From Streptantibioticus silvisoli (GTDB lineage Bacteria; Actinomycetota; Actinomycetes; Streptomycetales; Streptomycetaceae): a stretch of 64,000 bases of DNA. The notes under the pieces are model-generated. The model was not told where the DNA came from, searched no databases, and saw only the letters and a program-made list of their open reading frames with translations. Where the stretch lies: the NCBI RefSeq assembly GCF_027947535.2, contig NZ_JAAGKO020000005.1, forward strand, positions 124,001-188,000. Reading direction: 5' to 3'. The position numbers and the translations under genes were made by a program. Of this stretch, positions 1 to 8,808 are shown piece by piece (position 1 is the stretch's first letter; every line of letters starts with the position of its first letter).

Positions 1-3000
1 CCGTCCGGTTCACCATCCCGGCCGACGTCGCCGAGCGGGCCAAGCGCCTGTCGGGCGAGCGGGGCGCCAGCTTGTTCATGACCCTGCTGTCCACCTTCCA
101 GCTGCTGCTGTCGAAGTACAGCGGCCAGCAGGACATCGCGGTCGGCACCCCGATCGCCGGCCGCAACCGCGCCGAGATCGAGGGCCTGATCGGCTTCTTC
201 GTCAACACCCTGGTGCTGCGCACCGACCTGGCCGGCGACCCGGCGTTCACCGAGCTGCTGGACCGGGTCAAGGACACCGCGCTCGGCGGCTACGACCACC
301 AGGACCTGCCGTTCGAACGCCTGGTGGACGAGCTCGCCCCGACGCGCGACCTGTCGCGCAACCCGCTCTTCCAGACCATGCTCGTGCTGCAGAACGCCCC
401 CGAGGACGACACCTGGACCCTGCCGGGCCTGACGGTCGAACCGGTCGGCGTGGAGGGCCAGCAGGTCAAGTTCGACCTCCAGCTGACCCTCGCGGAGACC
501 GCCGCCGGCCTGGAGGCCGCGCTCGAATACCGCACCGACCTGTTCGAACCGGCCACCGCCGAACGCCTGGCCGGCCACTTCCGGACCCTGCTGTCCGCCG
601 TCACCGCCGACCCCGGCGCCCCGCTGTCCACGTTCGACATGCTGACGGGGACGGAGCGCCAGCAGCTGGTGGTGGAGGTGAACGCCACCTCGGGTCCGTA
701 TCCGGACACCGCGACGATTCACGGGTTGATCGAGGAGCGGGTGCGGCGTTGTCCTGATGCGGTGGCGGTGTCGTTCGGTGGGGTGTCGTTGTCGTATCGG
801 GAGGTGAATGAGCGGGCGAATGCTTTGGCGTGGCATTTGCGGGAGCGTGGTGTGGTGCCGGATCAGTTGGTGGCGGTGTGTTTGGATCGTGGTCCGGAGT
901 TGGTGTGTGCGTTGTTGGGGATTTTGAAGGCGGGGGCGGCGTTCGTGCCGTTGGATCCGGATTATCCGACGGATCGGATCACGTTCATGGTGGAGGATAC
1001 GGCGACGCCGTTGGTGGTGACGCAGTCGGGTCACAGTGGTCGGTTGCCGGTGGGTGTGCCGCAGTTGTTGGTGGATGTGGAGTGGCCGTCGGGTGGGGTG
1101 GGTGATCCGGTGGCGGTGGCGGGTCCGGATGATCTGGCGTATGTGATTTATACGTCGGGGTCGACGGGTCGGCCGAAGGGTGTGCAGTTGGATCATCGGG
1201 GTGTGGTGAATTATCTGGATTGGTGTGACCGCAATTATCCGCCGGTGGCGGATAATGGTGTGGGGACGTTGTTGTATTCGTCGGTGACGTTCGATCTGAC
1301 GATTACGGCGTTGTTCTTGCCGTTGATTCAGGGTCAGCGGATCGTGGTGCCGGTTCCGGGTCCGGATCGTTCGGCGTTCGATGCGGCGATCGAGCTGGTG
1401 TTGTCGGGGATGGAGATCGGTTTCCTGAAGGCGACGCCGTCGCACCTGGAGGTGCTGACCGCGCATCTGGAGGCGGCGGGCGCACGGCACGCGATCGCCA
1501 CGGTGGTGGCCGGTGGTGAGGATCTGTCGCCGACGCTGGCGGACCGGGTCTTCCGCTCCAGCAGCCGTACCACGGTCATCTCCAACGAGTACGGCGCCAC
1601 CGAGGGCTCCGTCGCCAACGTGATGAGCCTGACCACGACGGTCGACTCCAGCCGGGAGACCACCTCCGTCGGCGTCCCCATCACCAACACCACGGCCTAC
1701 GTCGTCGACCGCTACGACCAGCCCGTGCCGATCGGCGTGCCGGGCGAGTGCCTGCTCGGCGGGATCTGCGTGGCCCGCGGCTACCTCAACCGCCCGGAGC
1801 TGACCGGCACCCGCTTCGTGCCCGACCCGTTCTCCACCGAACCCGGCGCCCGGGTCTACCGCACCGGCGACCTGGTGCGCTGGCGTACCGACGGGCAGAT
1901 GGAGTTCATCGGCCGCATCGACAACCAGGTCAAACTGCGCGGCTACCGCATCGAACTCGGCGAGATCGACAACACCCTGCTCACCCACCCCGGCGTCAGC
2001 GCGGCGGCCGTCGTCGTCCGCGAGGACGCCCCGGGCGAGAAGCGCCTGGTCGCCTACCTCGTCCCGGCCGGCAACGCCGCCCCGACCGAGGGGGACCTGC
2101 GCGCCCACCTGCTCCAGGGCCTGCCCGACTACATGGTCCCGGCCGTCTACGTCACGCTGGACCAGCTGCCGCTGACCCCCAACGGCAAGGTCGACCGCAA
2201 GGCGCTGCCCGCCCCGGACGGCCACCGCCCCGACATCGGCTCGGCCTACGCCGCCCCGCGCGACGCGGTCGAGCAGGCCCTCGCCGAGGTGTGGAGCGAG
2301 GTCCTGGGGATCGACACCGTCGGCATCCACGACAACTTCTTCGAGCTCGGCGGTGACTCGATCATCAGCATCCAGATGATCGCCCGCGCCAAGAAGTCCG
2401 GTGTCCACCTCACCCCCCGGATGATCTTCAAGCACCAGACCATCGCGGAGATCGCCCTCCAGGCCGGCAACGGCTGCGCGGTGGACGCGGAACAGGGCAA
2501 GGTCACCGGCGACGTGCCGCTGACCCCCATCCAGCACTGGTTCTTCGAAAAGGACCTGCCGGACAGCCACCACTTCAACCAGGCCGAACTGCTGGCCGCC
2601 GACGGACTCGACCCGCAGGCGCTGCGGCTCGCGCTGGGCGACCTGACCGAACACCACGACGCCCTGCGGCTGCGGTACACCAACGGCGCCGACGGCTGGA
2701 GCCAGCACCTCGACGACAGCGCCGGCAGCCACCTGCTCGACGTGCACGACCTGTCGGACCTGACCGACGAGGCCGTGTGGCCGGCGGTGCGCGGCATCGG
2801 CGACGAGGTCCAGCGCAGCCTCGACCCGCACAAGGGACCGGTGCTGCGGTGCGCGCTGATGGACCTGGGCCCGGCCCGGGGACAGCGGCTGCTGATCGCC
2901 GTCCACCACCTCACCGTCGACAGCGTCTCGTGGCGCATCCTGCTGGAGGACCTCGGCAGCGCCTACGAACAGCGCGCCGCCGGCACCGTGCCGCGGCTGC

Positions 3001-3905
3001 CCGCCAAGACCACCTCGTTCAAGGCGTGGGCCGAACACCTGGCCCGCTACGCCGGATCGGCCGAGGCACGCGCGGAGGCCGGCTACTGGAGCGAACCCCA
3101 GCCGGTCGGCCGGCTGCCGCGCGACCGGGACGGCGTCAACGCGGTGAACACCGCCGCGAGCGTCAGCGCCGCACTGACCGTACGCGAGACCGGCGCGCTG
3201 CTGCGCGACATCCCCCGGGCCTTCAACACCCGCATCAACGATGCCCTGCTCACCGCGCTGGCCGGCGCGCTCAGCACCTGGACCGGGCGGAACGACACGC
3301 TCATCGGCCTGGAGGGCCACGGCCGCGAAGACCTCTTCCCGGACGTCGACCTGTCCCGCACGGTGGGCTGGTTCACCAGCGTCTTCCCGGTCGCGCTGCG
3401 GCTCGACCCGGCCGCCGGCCCGGCCGCCGCGCTGACCGCCGTCAGGGACCAGCTCGACCGGGTCCCGAACAAGGGCGTCGGCTACGGCATCCTGCGCTAC
3501 CTCGGCGCGCCGGACACCGCCGCACCCCTGGGCGCCCAGCCCACCCCCGAGGTCAACTTCAACTACCTGGGCCAGTTCACCGAGCAACTGCCCGGGATCG
3601 GCAGGTACGCCGCCCCCGGCGAGCCCAGGGGCGACTCCATCAGTCCCGACGGCATGCGCTGGAGCGTCCTGGACGTCACCGCCGCCGTCGAGGGCGACAC
3701 GTTCACCGTGCACTTCGGCTACTCGCGGGCGCTGCACGAGCGCCGCACCGTCGAGCGCCTCGCCGACGACATGGTGGCCCGCCTGCGCGGCCTGATCTCC
3801 GAAAGCTCCCGCTCCGCCGACGCCGGCCGGTCCAGCGAAGGCACCCCCCTCACCGGTGTCAGTGACACCGACATGGCCGCGATCCTGAAGAGGTTCTCCG
3901 CATGA
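1..3905 (+). CDS. Non-ribosomal peptide synthetase, C(partial)-A(Asn-like)-PCP-E, 5' end outside window
   Basis: The reading frame is open from base 3, so the gene starts upstream of the window. Domains in order: the C-terminal half of a condensation domain (FFVNTLVLRTDL, HQDLPFERLV, RDLSRNPLFQ), an adenylation domain (core YTSGSTGRPKG near 1150, NGKVDRK near 2180), a carrier domain with GGDS (Ser near 2355), and an epimerization domain (HHLTVDSVSW near 2905, EGHGRE near 3315, NFNYLGQF near 3558). Aligning the A domain by eye to the GrsA pocket gives D-L-T-K-V-G-E-V-A-K, close to known asparagine codes, so the unit is probably Asn or a modified Asn turned to the D form. It overlaps the next NRPS gene by 4 bases (ATGA), so the two are probably translated together and E hands D-aminoacyl peptide to the next C domain. 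The first part of its A domain has codon use unlike the rest of the gene and is nearly identical to that of the next gene. Confidence 0.95.
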   Translation, partial: VRFTIPADVAERAKRLSGERGASLFMTLLSTFQLLLSKYSGQQDIAVGTPIAGRNRAEIEGLIGFFVNTLVLRTDLAGDPAFTELLDRVKDTALGGYDHQDLPFERLVDELAPTRDLSRNPLFQTMLVLQNAPEDDTWTLPGLTVEPVGVEGQQVKFDLQLTLAETAAGLEAALEYRTDLFEPATAERLAGHFRTLLSAVTADPGAPLSTFDMLTGTERQQLVVEVNATSGPYPDTATIHGLIEERVRRCPDAVAVSFGGVSLSYREVNERANALAWHLRERGVVPDQLVAVCLDRGPELVCALLGILKAGAAFVPLDPDYPTDRITFMVEDTATPLVVTQSGHSGRLPVGVPQLLVDVEWPSGGVGDPVAVAGPDDLAYVIYTSGSTGRPKGVQLDHRGVVNYLDWCDRNYPPVADNGVGTLLYSSVTFDLTITALFLPLIQGQRIVVPVPGPDRSAFDAAIELVLSGMEIGFLKATPSHLEVLTAHLEAAGARHAIATVVAGGEDLSPTLADRVFRSSSRTTVISNEYGATEGSVANVMSLTTTVDSSRETTSVGVPITNTTAYVVDRYDQPVPIGVPGECLLGGICVARGYLNRPELTGTRFVPDPFSTEPGARVYRTGDLVRWRTDGQMEFIGRIDNQVKLRGYRIELGEIDNTLLTHPGVSAAAVVVREDAPGEKRLVAYLVPAGNAAPTEGDLRAHLLQGLPDYMVPAVYVTLDQLPLTPNGKVDRKALPAPDGHRPDIGSAYAAPRDAVEQALAEVWSEVLGIDTVGIHDNFFELGGDSIISIQMIARAKKSGVHLTPRMIFKHQTIAEIALQAGNGCAVDAEQGKVTGDVPLTPIQHWFFEKDLPDSHHFNQAELLAADGLDPQALRLALGDLTEHHDALRLRYTNGADGWSQHLDDSAGSHLLDVHDLSDLTDEAVWPAVRGIGDEVQRSLDPHKGPVLRCALMDLGPARGQRLLIAVHHLTVDSVSWRILLEDLGSAYEQRAAGTVPRLPAKTTSFKAWAEHLARYAGSAEARAEAGYWSEPQPVGRLPRDRDGVNAVNTAASVSAALTVRETGALLRDIPRAFNTRINDALLTALAGALSTWTGRNDTLIGLEGHGREDLFPDVDLSRTVGWFTSVFPVALRLDPAAGPAAALTAVRDQLDRVPNKGVGYGILRYLGAPDTAAPLGAQPTPEVNFNYLGQFTEQLPGIGRYAAPGEPRGDSISPDGMRWSVLDVTAAVEGDTFTVHFGYSRALHERRTVERLADDMVARLRGLISESSRSADAGRSSEGTPLTGVSDTDMAAILKRFSA
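691..1637 (+). repeat. Near-identical adenylation-domain tract, copy 1
   Basis: These bases match 5265-6211 with about half a dozen mismatches that I can see (for example at 708, 787, 1089 and 1435). The tract covers the A domain from just before its first core motifs to just past the EYGATEG motif, so it includes most specificity residues. About 700-1440 is unusual for this genome: third positions are G or T (many GTG, TTG, GAT, TAT codons) where flanking NRPS sequence uses C. The paralogous Asn-type A domain at 16060-17000 encodes almost the same protein with normal C-ending codons. Confidence 0.9.
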
Positions 3906-6900
3906 GCGCTCACAACGTCGAGGATGTCTACGGACTCTCGCCCCTGCAGTTCGGCATGCTCTTCCACTCGCTGGAGGACACCTCCGACACCCGCCCGTAC
4001 ACGGTGCAGATCACCGAGGAGATCACCGGGCCGTTCGACGAGGGATGCCTGCGGGACGCGTGGCAGCGGCTCATCGACCGGCACACCATCCTGCGCAGCG
4101 CCTTCGTGTGGGAGGGGGTCTCCGAGCCGGTCCAGGTCGTGCAGCGCACCGCCGAACTGCCCTTCACCGCCCGTGACCTGCGCGGCCTGCCGCAGGAGGT
4201 CCAGGACGAGCGGGTCAAGCAGTTCCTGGCGGAGGACTGGGAGCGCGGGTTCGACCTGTCGCGGGCGCCGCTGGTACGCATCGGCGTGCTGCGCACGGCG
4301 GAGGAACGCCGGCTGCTGGTGTGGTCGTTCCACCACATCCTGCTGGACGGCTGGAGCATCCAGTTCCTCCAGAAGGAACTGTTCGAGATCTACCGCGGCC
4401 TGCTGGAGAACACCCCGGTCACCCTGCCGCCGGCCGTCCCGTACCGCCGGTACATCGAGTGGCTCAGCACCCAGCGGCCCGCCGACTCCAAGGCGTTCTG
4501 GACCCGTTACCTCGACGGGGTGACCGAGCCGACCGACCTGCACGTGGACCGCGACACCGGTGCGACCGGCATCGGCGAGCTGGAGATCTTCTCCGACCCG
4601 GCGCTCTTCACCCGGGCCCGCGAGTACGCCCGCGCCCAGCGCATCACCATGAACACCCTCGTGCAGGGCGTCTGGTCGGTCCTGCTGTCGCGCTACAGCG
4701 GCCGCGAGGACGTGCTGTTCGGCTCGACCAACTCGGGCCGCTCGATCGCCATGCCGCAGATCGAGTCGATGGTGGGGCTGTTCATCAACACCCTCCCGGT
4801 GCGCGGGCGGGTCGACGGCGCCGCGCGGACGGCCGACTGGCTGCGCGAACTGCAGGACGAGCAGCTGGACATGCGGCAGTGGGAGTACTGCCACCTGGTC
4901 GACGTGCGCGAGTACAGCCGCATCCCGCGCGGCGAGCAGCTGTTCCGGTCGATCCTGGTCTTCGAGAACTACCCGGTGATCGGCAAGGAGTCCGACCTGC
5001 CGCAGGGCATGGACCGCCGGCTGGTCAACTGCGTGGAGCGCACCGGCTTCCCGCTGACCCTGGTGGCCACCGCCCGGCACGTCTTCGAGTTCAAGTTCGT
5101 CTACGACCGGGCGCTGTTCGACGACGACGTCATCGAGCGGATGGCCGGCCACGTCGAGACGCTGCTGGCCTCCGTCGTCGACCACCCCGACGCCCTGCTG
5201 TCGGAACTGGAGATGCTGACGGGGGCGGAGCGGGAGCAGGTGGTGGTGGAGTGGAACGCGACGTCGGGTCCGTATCCGGACACGGCGACGATTCACGGGT
5301 TGATCGAGGAGCGGGTGCGGCGTTGTCCTGATGCGGTGGCGGTGTCGTTCGGTGGTGTGTCGTTGTCGTATCGGGAGGTGAATGAGCGGGCGAATGCTTT
5401 GGCGTGGCATTTGCGGGAGCGTGGTGTGGTGCCGGATCAGTTGGTGGCGGTGTGTTTGGATCGTGGTCCGGAGTTGGTGTGTGCGTTGTTGGGGATTTTG
5501 AAGGCGGGGGCGGCGTTCGTGCCGTTGGATCCGGATTATCCGACGGATCGGATCACGTTCATGGTGGAGGATACGGCGACGCCGTTGGTGGTGACGCAGT
5601 CGGGTCACAGTGGTCGGTTGCCGGTGGGTGTGCCGCAGTTGTTGGTGGATGTGGAGTGGCCGGCGGGTGGGGTGGGTGATCCGGTGGCGGTGGCGGGTCC
5701 GGATGATCTGGCGTATGTGATTTATACGTCGGGGTCGACGGGTCGGCCGAAGGGTGTGCAGTTGGATCATCGGGGTGTGGTGAATTATCTGGATTGGTGT
5801 GACCGCAATTATCCGCCGGTGGCGGATAATGGTGTGGGGACGTTGTTGTATTCGTCGGTGACGTTCGATCTGACGATTACGGCGTTGTTCTTGCCGTTGA
5901 TTCAGGGTCAGCGGATCGTGGTGCCGGTTCCGGGTCCGGATCGTTCGGCGTTCGATGCGGCGATCGAGCTGGTGTTGTCGGGGATGGAGATCGGTTTTCT
6001 GAAGGCGACGCCGTCGCACCTGGAGGTGCTGACCGCGCATCTGGAGGCGGCGGGCGCACGGCACGCGATCGCCACGGTGGTGGCCGGTGGTGAGGATCTG
6101 TCGCCGACGCTGGCGGACCGGGTCTTCCGCTCCAGCAGCCGTACCACGGTCATCTCCAACGAGTACGGCGCCACCGAGGGCTCGGTCGCCAACGTGATGA
6201 GCCTGACCACCGCCATCGACACCACCTCCCCGGCGAGCCCGGTGGGCGTGCCGATCACCAACACCACGGCCTACGTCGTCGACCGCTACGACCGGCCGGT
6301 GCCGATCGGGGTGCCGGGGGAGTGCCTGCTGGGCGGGATCTGCGTGGCCCGCGGCTACCTCAACCGCCCGGAGCTGACCGACACCCGCTTCGTGCCCGAC
6401 CCGTTCTCCGCCGAACCCGGCGCGCGGGTCTACCGCACCGGTGACCTGGTGCGCTGGCGGGCCGACGGGCAGATGGAGTTCATCGGCCGCATCGACGACC
6501 AGGTCAAGCTGCGCGGCTACCGCATCGAACTGGGCGAGATCGAGAACAACCTCATCACGCACCCGCGGGTCGCCGCCGCCACCGTCACCGTCCACACCGA
6601 CGCCACCGGCGACAAGCGGCTGGTCGCCTACCTGGTAGCCGCCGGCGGTGCCACCGCCCCGACGGCCGGCGACCTGCGCACCCACCTGCTGCAGGGCCTG
6701 CCGGAGTACATGGTCCCCACGGTGTACGTGCCGCTGGACCAGCTGCCGCTGACCCCCAACGGCAAGGTCGACCGCAAGGCGCTGCCGGCCCCCGACAGCC
6801 AGCGCCCGGACCTCGAGGCCGACTTCGCCGCGCCGCGCACCGCGGCGGAGAGCGCGATCGCCGCCATCTGGAGCGACGTGCTGGGCATCGACACCATCGG

Positions 6901-7882
6901 CGTCCACGACAACTTCTTCGACCTGGGCGGGCAGTCCATCAAGGCGGTCCGGGTCGCCTCCCGGGTCAGCGAGGCCGGCTGGACCGTCAGCGTGCAGCAG
7001 GTCATGCGGTACACCACCGTCGCTGCCCTCGCGGCGGCCGTCGCCGGCCCGGCCCCGGCACCGTCCGGCCTCGTCGTGCGCCTGACGGAACGGGAGGAGG
7101 CGCCGGACCTGCCGGGGCTGTTCTGCATCCACCCCGGCGGCGGCAGCACGCACTCCTACCGGCAGCTGGCCGCCCGGCTCGCCGACTCGTTCGAGGTCTA
7201 CGGCGTGCAGGCGTCCGGACTCAACGCCGGCGAGGCGCCCATCCTCGGCGTCGCGGCGATGGCCGCCCGGTACTGGCAGGAGATCCGCTCGGTCCAGCCG
7301 CAGGGACCGGTGCTGCTGCTGGGCTGGTCCACCGGCGCGGTGCTGGCGCAGGAGATGTGCGCGCAGCAGCCGGACGCGGTCAGCGCCGCGTACCTGCTGG
7401 AGCCGGCCGTCACCGGGCCCGACCGCCAGGAGTGGTTCCTCGGGCACGCCGAGGTCTACCGGCAGGCCGAGGCGCTGTGGCGCAGGGGCCAGGACGAGAC
7501 CGGGACGGCCCGGGAGGAGACCGCGCGCGAGCTGCGGGCGATGGCGCCGCGGCTGAACATCGACGCGGAGTCGGTGACCTTGGAGGAGTGGCTGCCCTAC
7601 GCGGTCATGGAGGCCGAGGTCGACTCGCTGGCCGGCCACCGGGCCCGGCCGTCCTTCGCCCCGACCACGCTCTTCGTCAGCGACACGGTCCGGCTGGCCG
7701 GCCCGGAGGGCAACGAGGACGAGGTGCCCCACGAGCAGTACACCGCCTACTGGCAGCAGCTCCACCTGGGCGGCCTGGACATCGTCGACCTGCCGGGCCG
7801 TCACCTGCGGATGGTCAAGGACGACGAGCAACTGGAGATCCTGGTCCGCGCGGTCGAGCAGCACGCGGTGGCGACGCGGTAG
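3902..7882 (+). CDS. Non-ribosomal peptide synthetase, C-A(Asn-like)-PCP-TE (termination module)
   Basis: This 1,326-residue protein has a condensation domain at about 1-440 (HHILLDGWS near residue 143), an adenylation domain at 450-960 (YTSGSTGRPKG near 605), a carrier domain with LGGQS (Ser near 1011), and a type I thioesterase at 1065-1326 with GWSTG (nucleophile Ser near 1142) and a C-terminal GRHLRM segment supplying His. The TE should release the finished peptide by hydrolysis or cyclization. Its C domain follows an epimerizing module, so it is expected to be of the DCL type. The pocket code read by eye is D-L-T-K-V-G-E-V-A-K, the same as the preceding module and Asn-like. It starts with ATG overlapping the upstream stop by 4 bases. 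Bases 5265-6211 are an almost exact copy of the upstream A domain. Confidence 0.95.
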   Translation: MSAHNVEDVYGLSPLQFGMLFHSLEDTSDTRPYTVQITEEITGPFDEGCLRDAWQRLIDRHTILRSAFVWEGVSEPVQVVQRTAELPFTARDLRGLPQEVQDERVKQFLAEDWERGFDLSRAPLVRIGVLRTAEERRLLVWSFHHILLDGWSIQFLQKELFEIYRGLLENTPVTLPPAVPYRRYIEWLSTQRPADSKAFWTRYLDGVTEPTDLHVDRDTGATGIGELEIFSDPALFTRAREYARAQRITMNTLVQGVWSVLLSRYSGREDVLFGSTNSGRSIAMPQIESMVGLFINTLPVRGRVDGAARTADWLRELQDEQLDMRQWEYCHLVDVREYSRIPRGEQLFRSILVFENYPVIGKESDLPQGMDRRLVNCVERTGFPLTLVATARHVFEFKFVYDRALFDDDVIERMAGHVETLLASVVDHPDALLSELEMLTGAEREQVVVEWNATSGPYPDTATIHGLIEERVRRCPDAVAVSFGGVSLSYREVNERANALAWHLRERGVVPDQLVAVCLDRGPELVCALLGILKAGAAFVPLDPDYPTDRITFMVEDTATPLVVTQSGHSGRLPVGVPQLLVDVEWPAGGVGDPVAVAGPDDLAYVIYTSGSTGRPKGVQLDHRGVVNYLDWCDRNYPPVADNGVGTLLYSSVTFDLTITALFLPLIQGQRIVVPVPGPDRSAFDAAIELVLSGMEIGFLKATPSHLEVLTAHLEAAGARHAIATVVAGGEDLSPTLADRVFRSSSRTTVISNEYGATEGSVANVMSLTTAIDTTSPASPVGVPITNTTAYVVDRYDRPVPIGVPGECLLGGICVARGYLNRPELTDTRFVPDPFSAEPGARVYRTGDLVRWRADGQMEFIGRIDDQVKLRGYRIELGEIENNLITHPRVAAATVTVHTDATGDKRLVAYLVAAGGATAPTAGDLRTHLLQGLPEYMVPTVYVPLDQLPLTPNGKVDRKALPAPDSQRPDLEADFAAPRTAAESAIAAIWSDVLGIDTIGVHDNFFDLGGQSIKAVRVASRVSEAGWTVSVQQVMRYTTVAALAAAVAGPAPAPSGLVVRLTEREEAPDLPGLFCIHPGGGSTHSYRQLAARLADSFEVYGVQASGLNAGEAPILGVAAMAARYWQEIRSVQPQGPVLLLGWSTGAVLAQEMCAQQPDAVSAAYLLEPAVTGPDRQEWFLGHAEVYRQAEALWRRGQDETGTAREETARELRAMAPRLNIDAESVTLEEWLPYAVMEAEVDSLAGHRARPSFAPTTLFVSDTVRLAGPEGNEDEVPHEQYTAYWQQLHLGGLDIVDLPGRHLRMVKDDEQLEILVRAVEQHAVATR
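5265..6211 (+). repeat. Near-identical adenylation-domain tract, copy 2
   Basis: This is the second copy of 691-1637, at a constant offset of 4,574 bases. Identity falls off sharply after the shared GTGATGAGCCTGACCAC. It carries the same G/T-ending codon stretch. The sequence alone does not show which copy was donor. Confidence 0.9.
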
Positions 7883-8188
7883 GCCCGCCCTGGCGCACGG
7901 CACCCTCGTGCACGGCACCCTCGCGTGACCCCGCCCGCCTCCGACCGCCCACCCCAAGCCCTCCGCCCGCCGAAACGCTCGCGTCACCCGTTCGGCGGTA
8001 CCGCCTCGCACCCCCGCCCCGCCCGTACCCTCCGGGCGGATCAGGCGCACCGCACCGCCGGAGCCGGGGGCGGCGGTGCGGTGGCCCGGGGTGGCCCGCG
8101 CGCCGGCCGGGGCGCGGCGGCCTAGCCTGCGGTCCAGGGGGCGACCGCGGCTGGCGCGGCGACGGGTACCGAGGCCGGGAGGTCACGT
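7883..8188. other. Intergenic region between the TE module and a membrane protein gene
   Basis: These 306 bases hold no convincing gene. They begin with two copies of CGTGCACGGCACCCTCG-like sequence (about 7893-7925, imperfect). A good ribosome site, GGGAGG, lies at about 8178 before the next start. I see no clear terminator for the NRPS operon here. Confidence 0.5.
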
Positions 8189-8713
8189 ATGGGGTCCGAC
8201 GCGCCGTCCCCGGGCGATCCGGAACCGCAGCGGCTCGCCGAGCACTGGCACCGGGCGGCGGAGCGGCACCTCACCGCCACCACGAGGTCCCTGCTGGTCA
8301 CCTGGATCTCCTTCGGGCTGACCTTCGGCACCGCCCGGCTGATCACGCACGGCATCCGCGGCGGCTGGCTTCCGTGGGGGAACGTCTCCGCCGGCGGCCG
8401 CCACCTGCACCACTACAACTTCGGCATCGCCGCCCTGACCGGGGTCGGCCTGGTGGCGGTGCGCGGCGACCGGCAGGCGGTGGGCCATCCCGCGGTGGCC
8501 GCCGCCTACGGCAGCGGGCTGGCCCTGATCGCGGACGAACTCGCCCTGCTGCTCGACCTGGAGGACGTCTACTGGGCCCAGCAGGGCCGGGTCAGCGTCG
8601 AGGTCTCCCTCGGTATCCTGTCCGGCCTGGGCACGTACCTGACGGCGGCGCCGTTCTGGCGCGAGATCGCCCGCACCACCCGTCAGCACCTGGCCCGGCG
8701 CCCGCACGCGTGA
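8189..8713 (+). CDS. Predicted integral membrane protein
   Basis: The 174-residue protein has several hydrophobic stretches: about 35-55 (SLLVTWISFGLTFG), 80-100 (FGIAALTGVGLVAV), 112-135 (AAAYGSGLALIADELALLLD) and 148-165. They surround a His-rich motif, HLHHYNFGI. Similar small actinobacterial membrane proteins with this His motif are common and of unknown function; the His/Glu/Asp pattern might bind a metal, which is inference. ATG is chosen because GGGAGG stands 6-7 bases upstream. It follows the NRPS thioesterase gene in the same direction and is closed by a strong hairpin, so it may be co-transcribed with the cluster. No role in peptide making can be assigned. Confidence 0.75.
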   Translation: MGSDAPSPGDPEPQRLAEHWHRAAERHLTATTRSLLVTWISFGLTFGTARLITHGIRGGWLPWGNVSAGGRHLHHYNFGIAALTGVGLVAVRGDRQAVGHPAVAAAYGSGLALIADELALLLDLEDVYWAQQGRVSVEVSLGILSGLGTYLTAAPFWREIARTTRQHLARRPHA

Positions 8714-8727
8714 GGGCCCGCACGACA

Positions 8728-8773
8728 GCGCTCCGCCGACCGGGACCGAGTGGGTCCCTCGTCGGCGGAGCGC
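8728..8773. terminator. Bidirectional hairpin terminator
   Basis: A perfect 13-base stem (GCGCTCCGCCGAC with GTCGGCGGAGCGC) extends inward through GGGACC/GGTCCC. It sits between the convergent membrane-protein gene and the leftward SbnB-like gene, so it can serve both. Confidence 0.85.
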
Positions 8774-8808
8774 GGGCGGGCGGGCGGTTCAGGAGGGGGT
8801 AACGGCGG

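Noticed and set aside
830-1105. Gly/Val-rich 91-codon ORF (repeated at 5404-5679)
   Set aside because: It is a frame shadow of the duplicated A-domain tract with no protein-like composition.
3719-8050. A 1,443-codon open frame on the minus strand under the NRPS gene
   Set aside because: The plus strand has clear NRPS motifs; the minus frame is a mirror of GC-rich codons, Arg/Gly/Val-rich with no domain. The same holds for 15867-20858 and 20883-24953.
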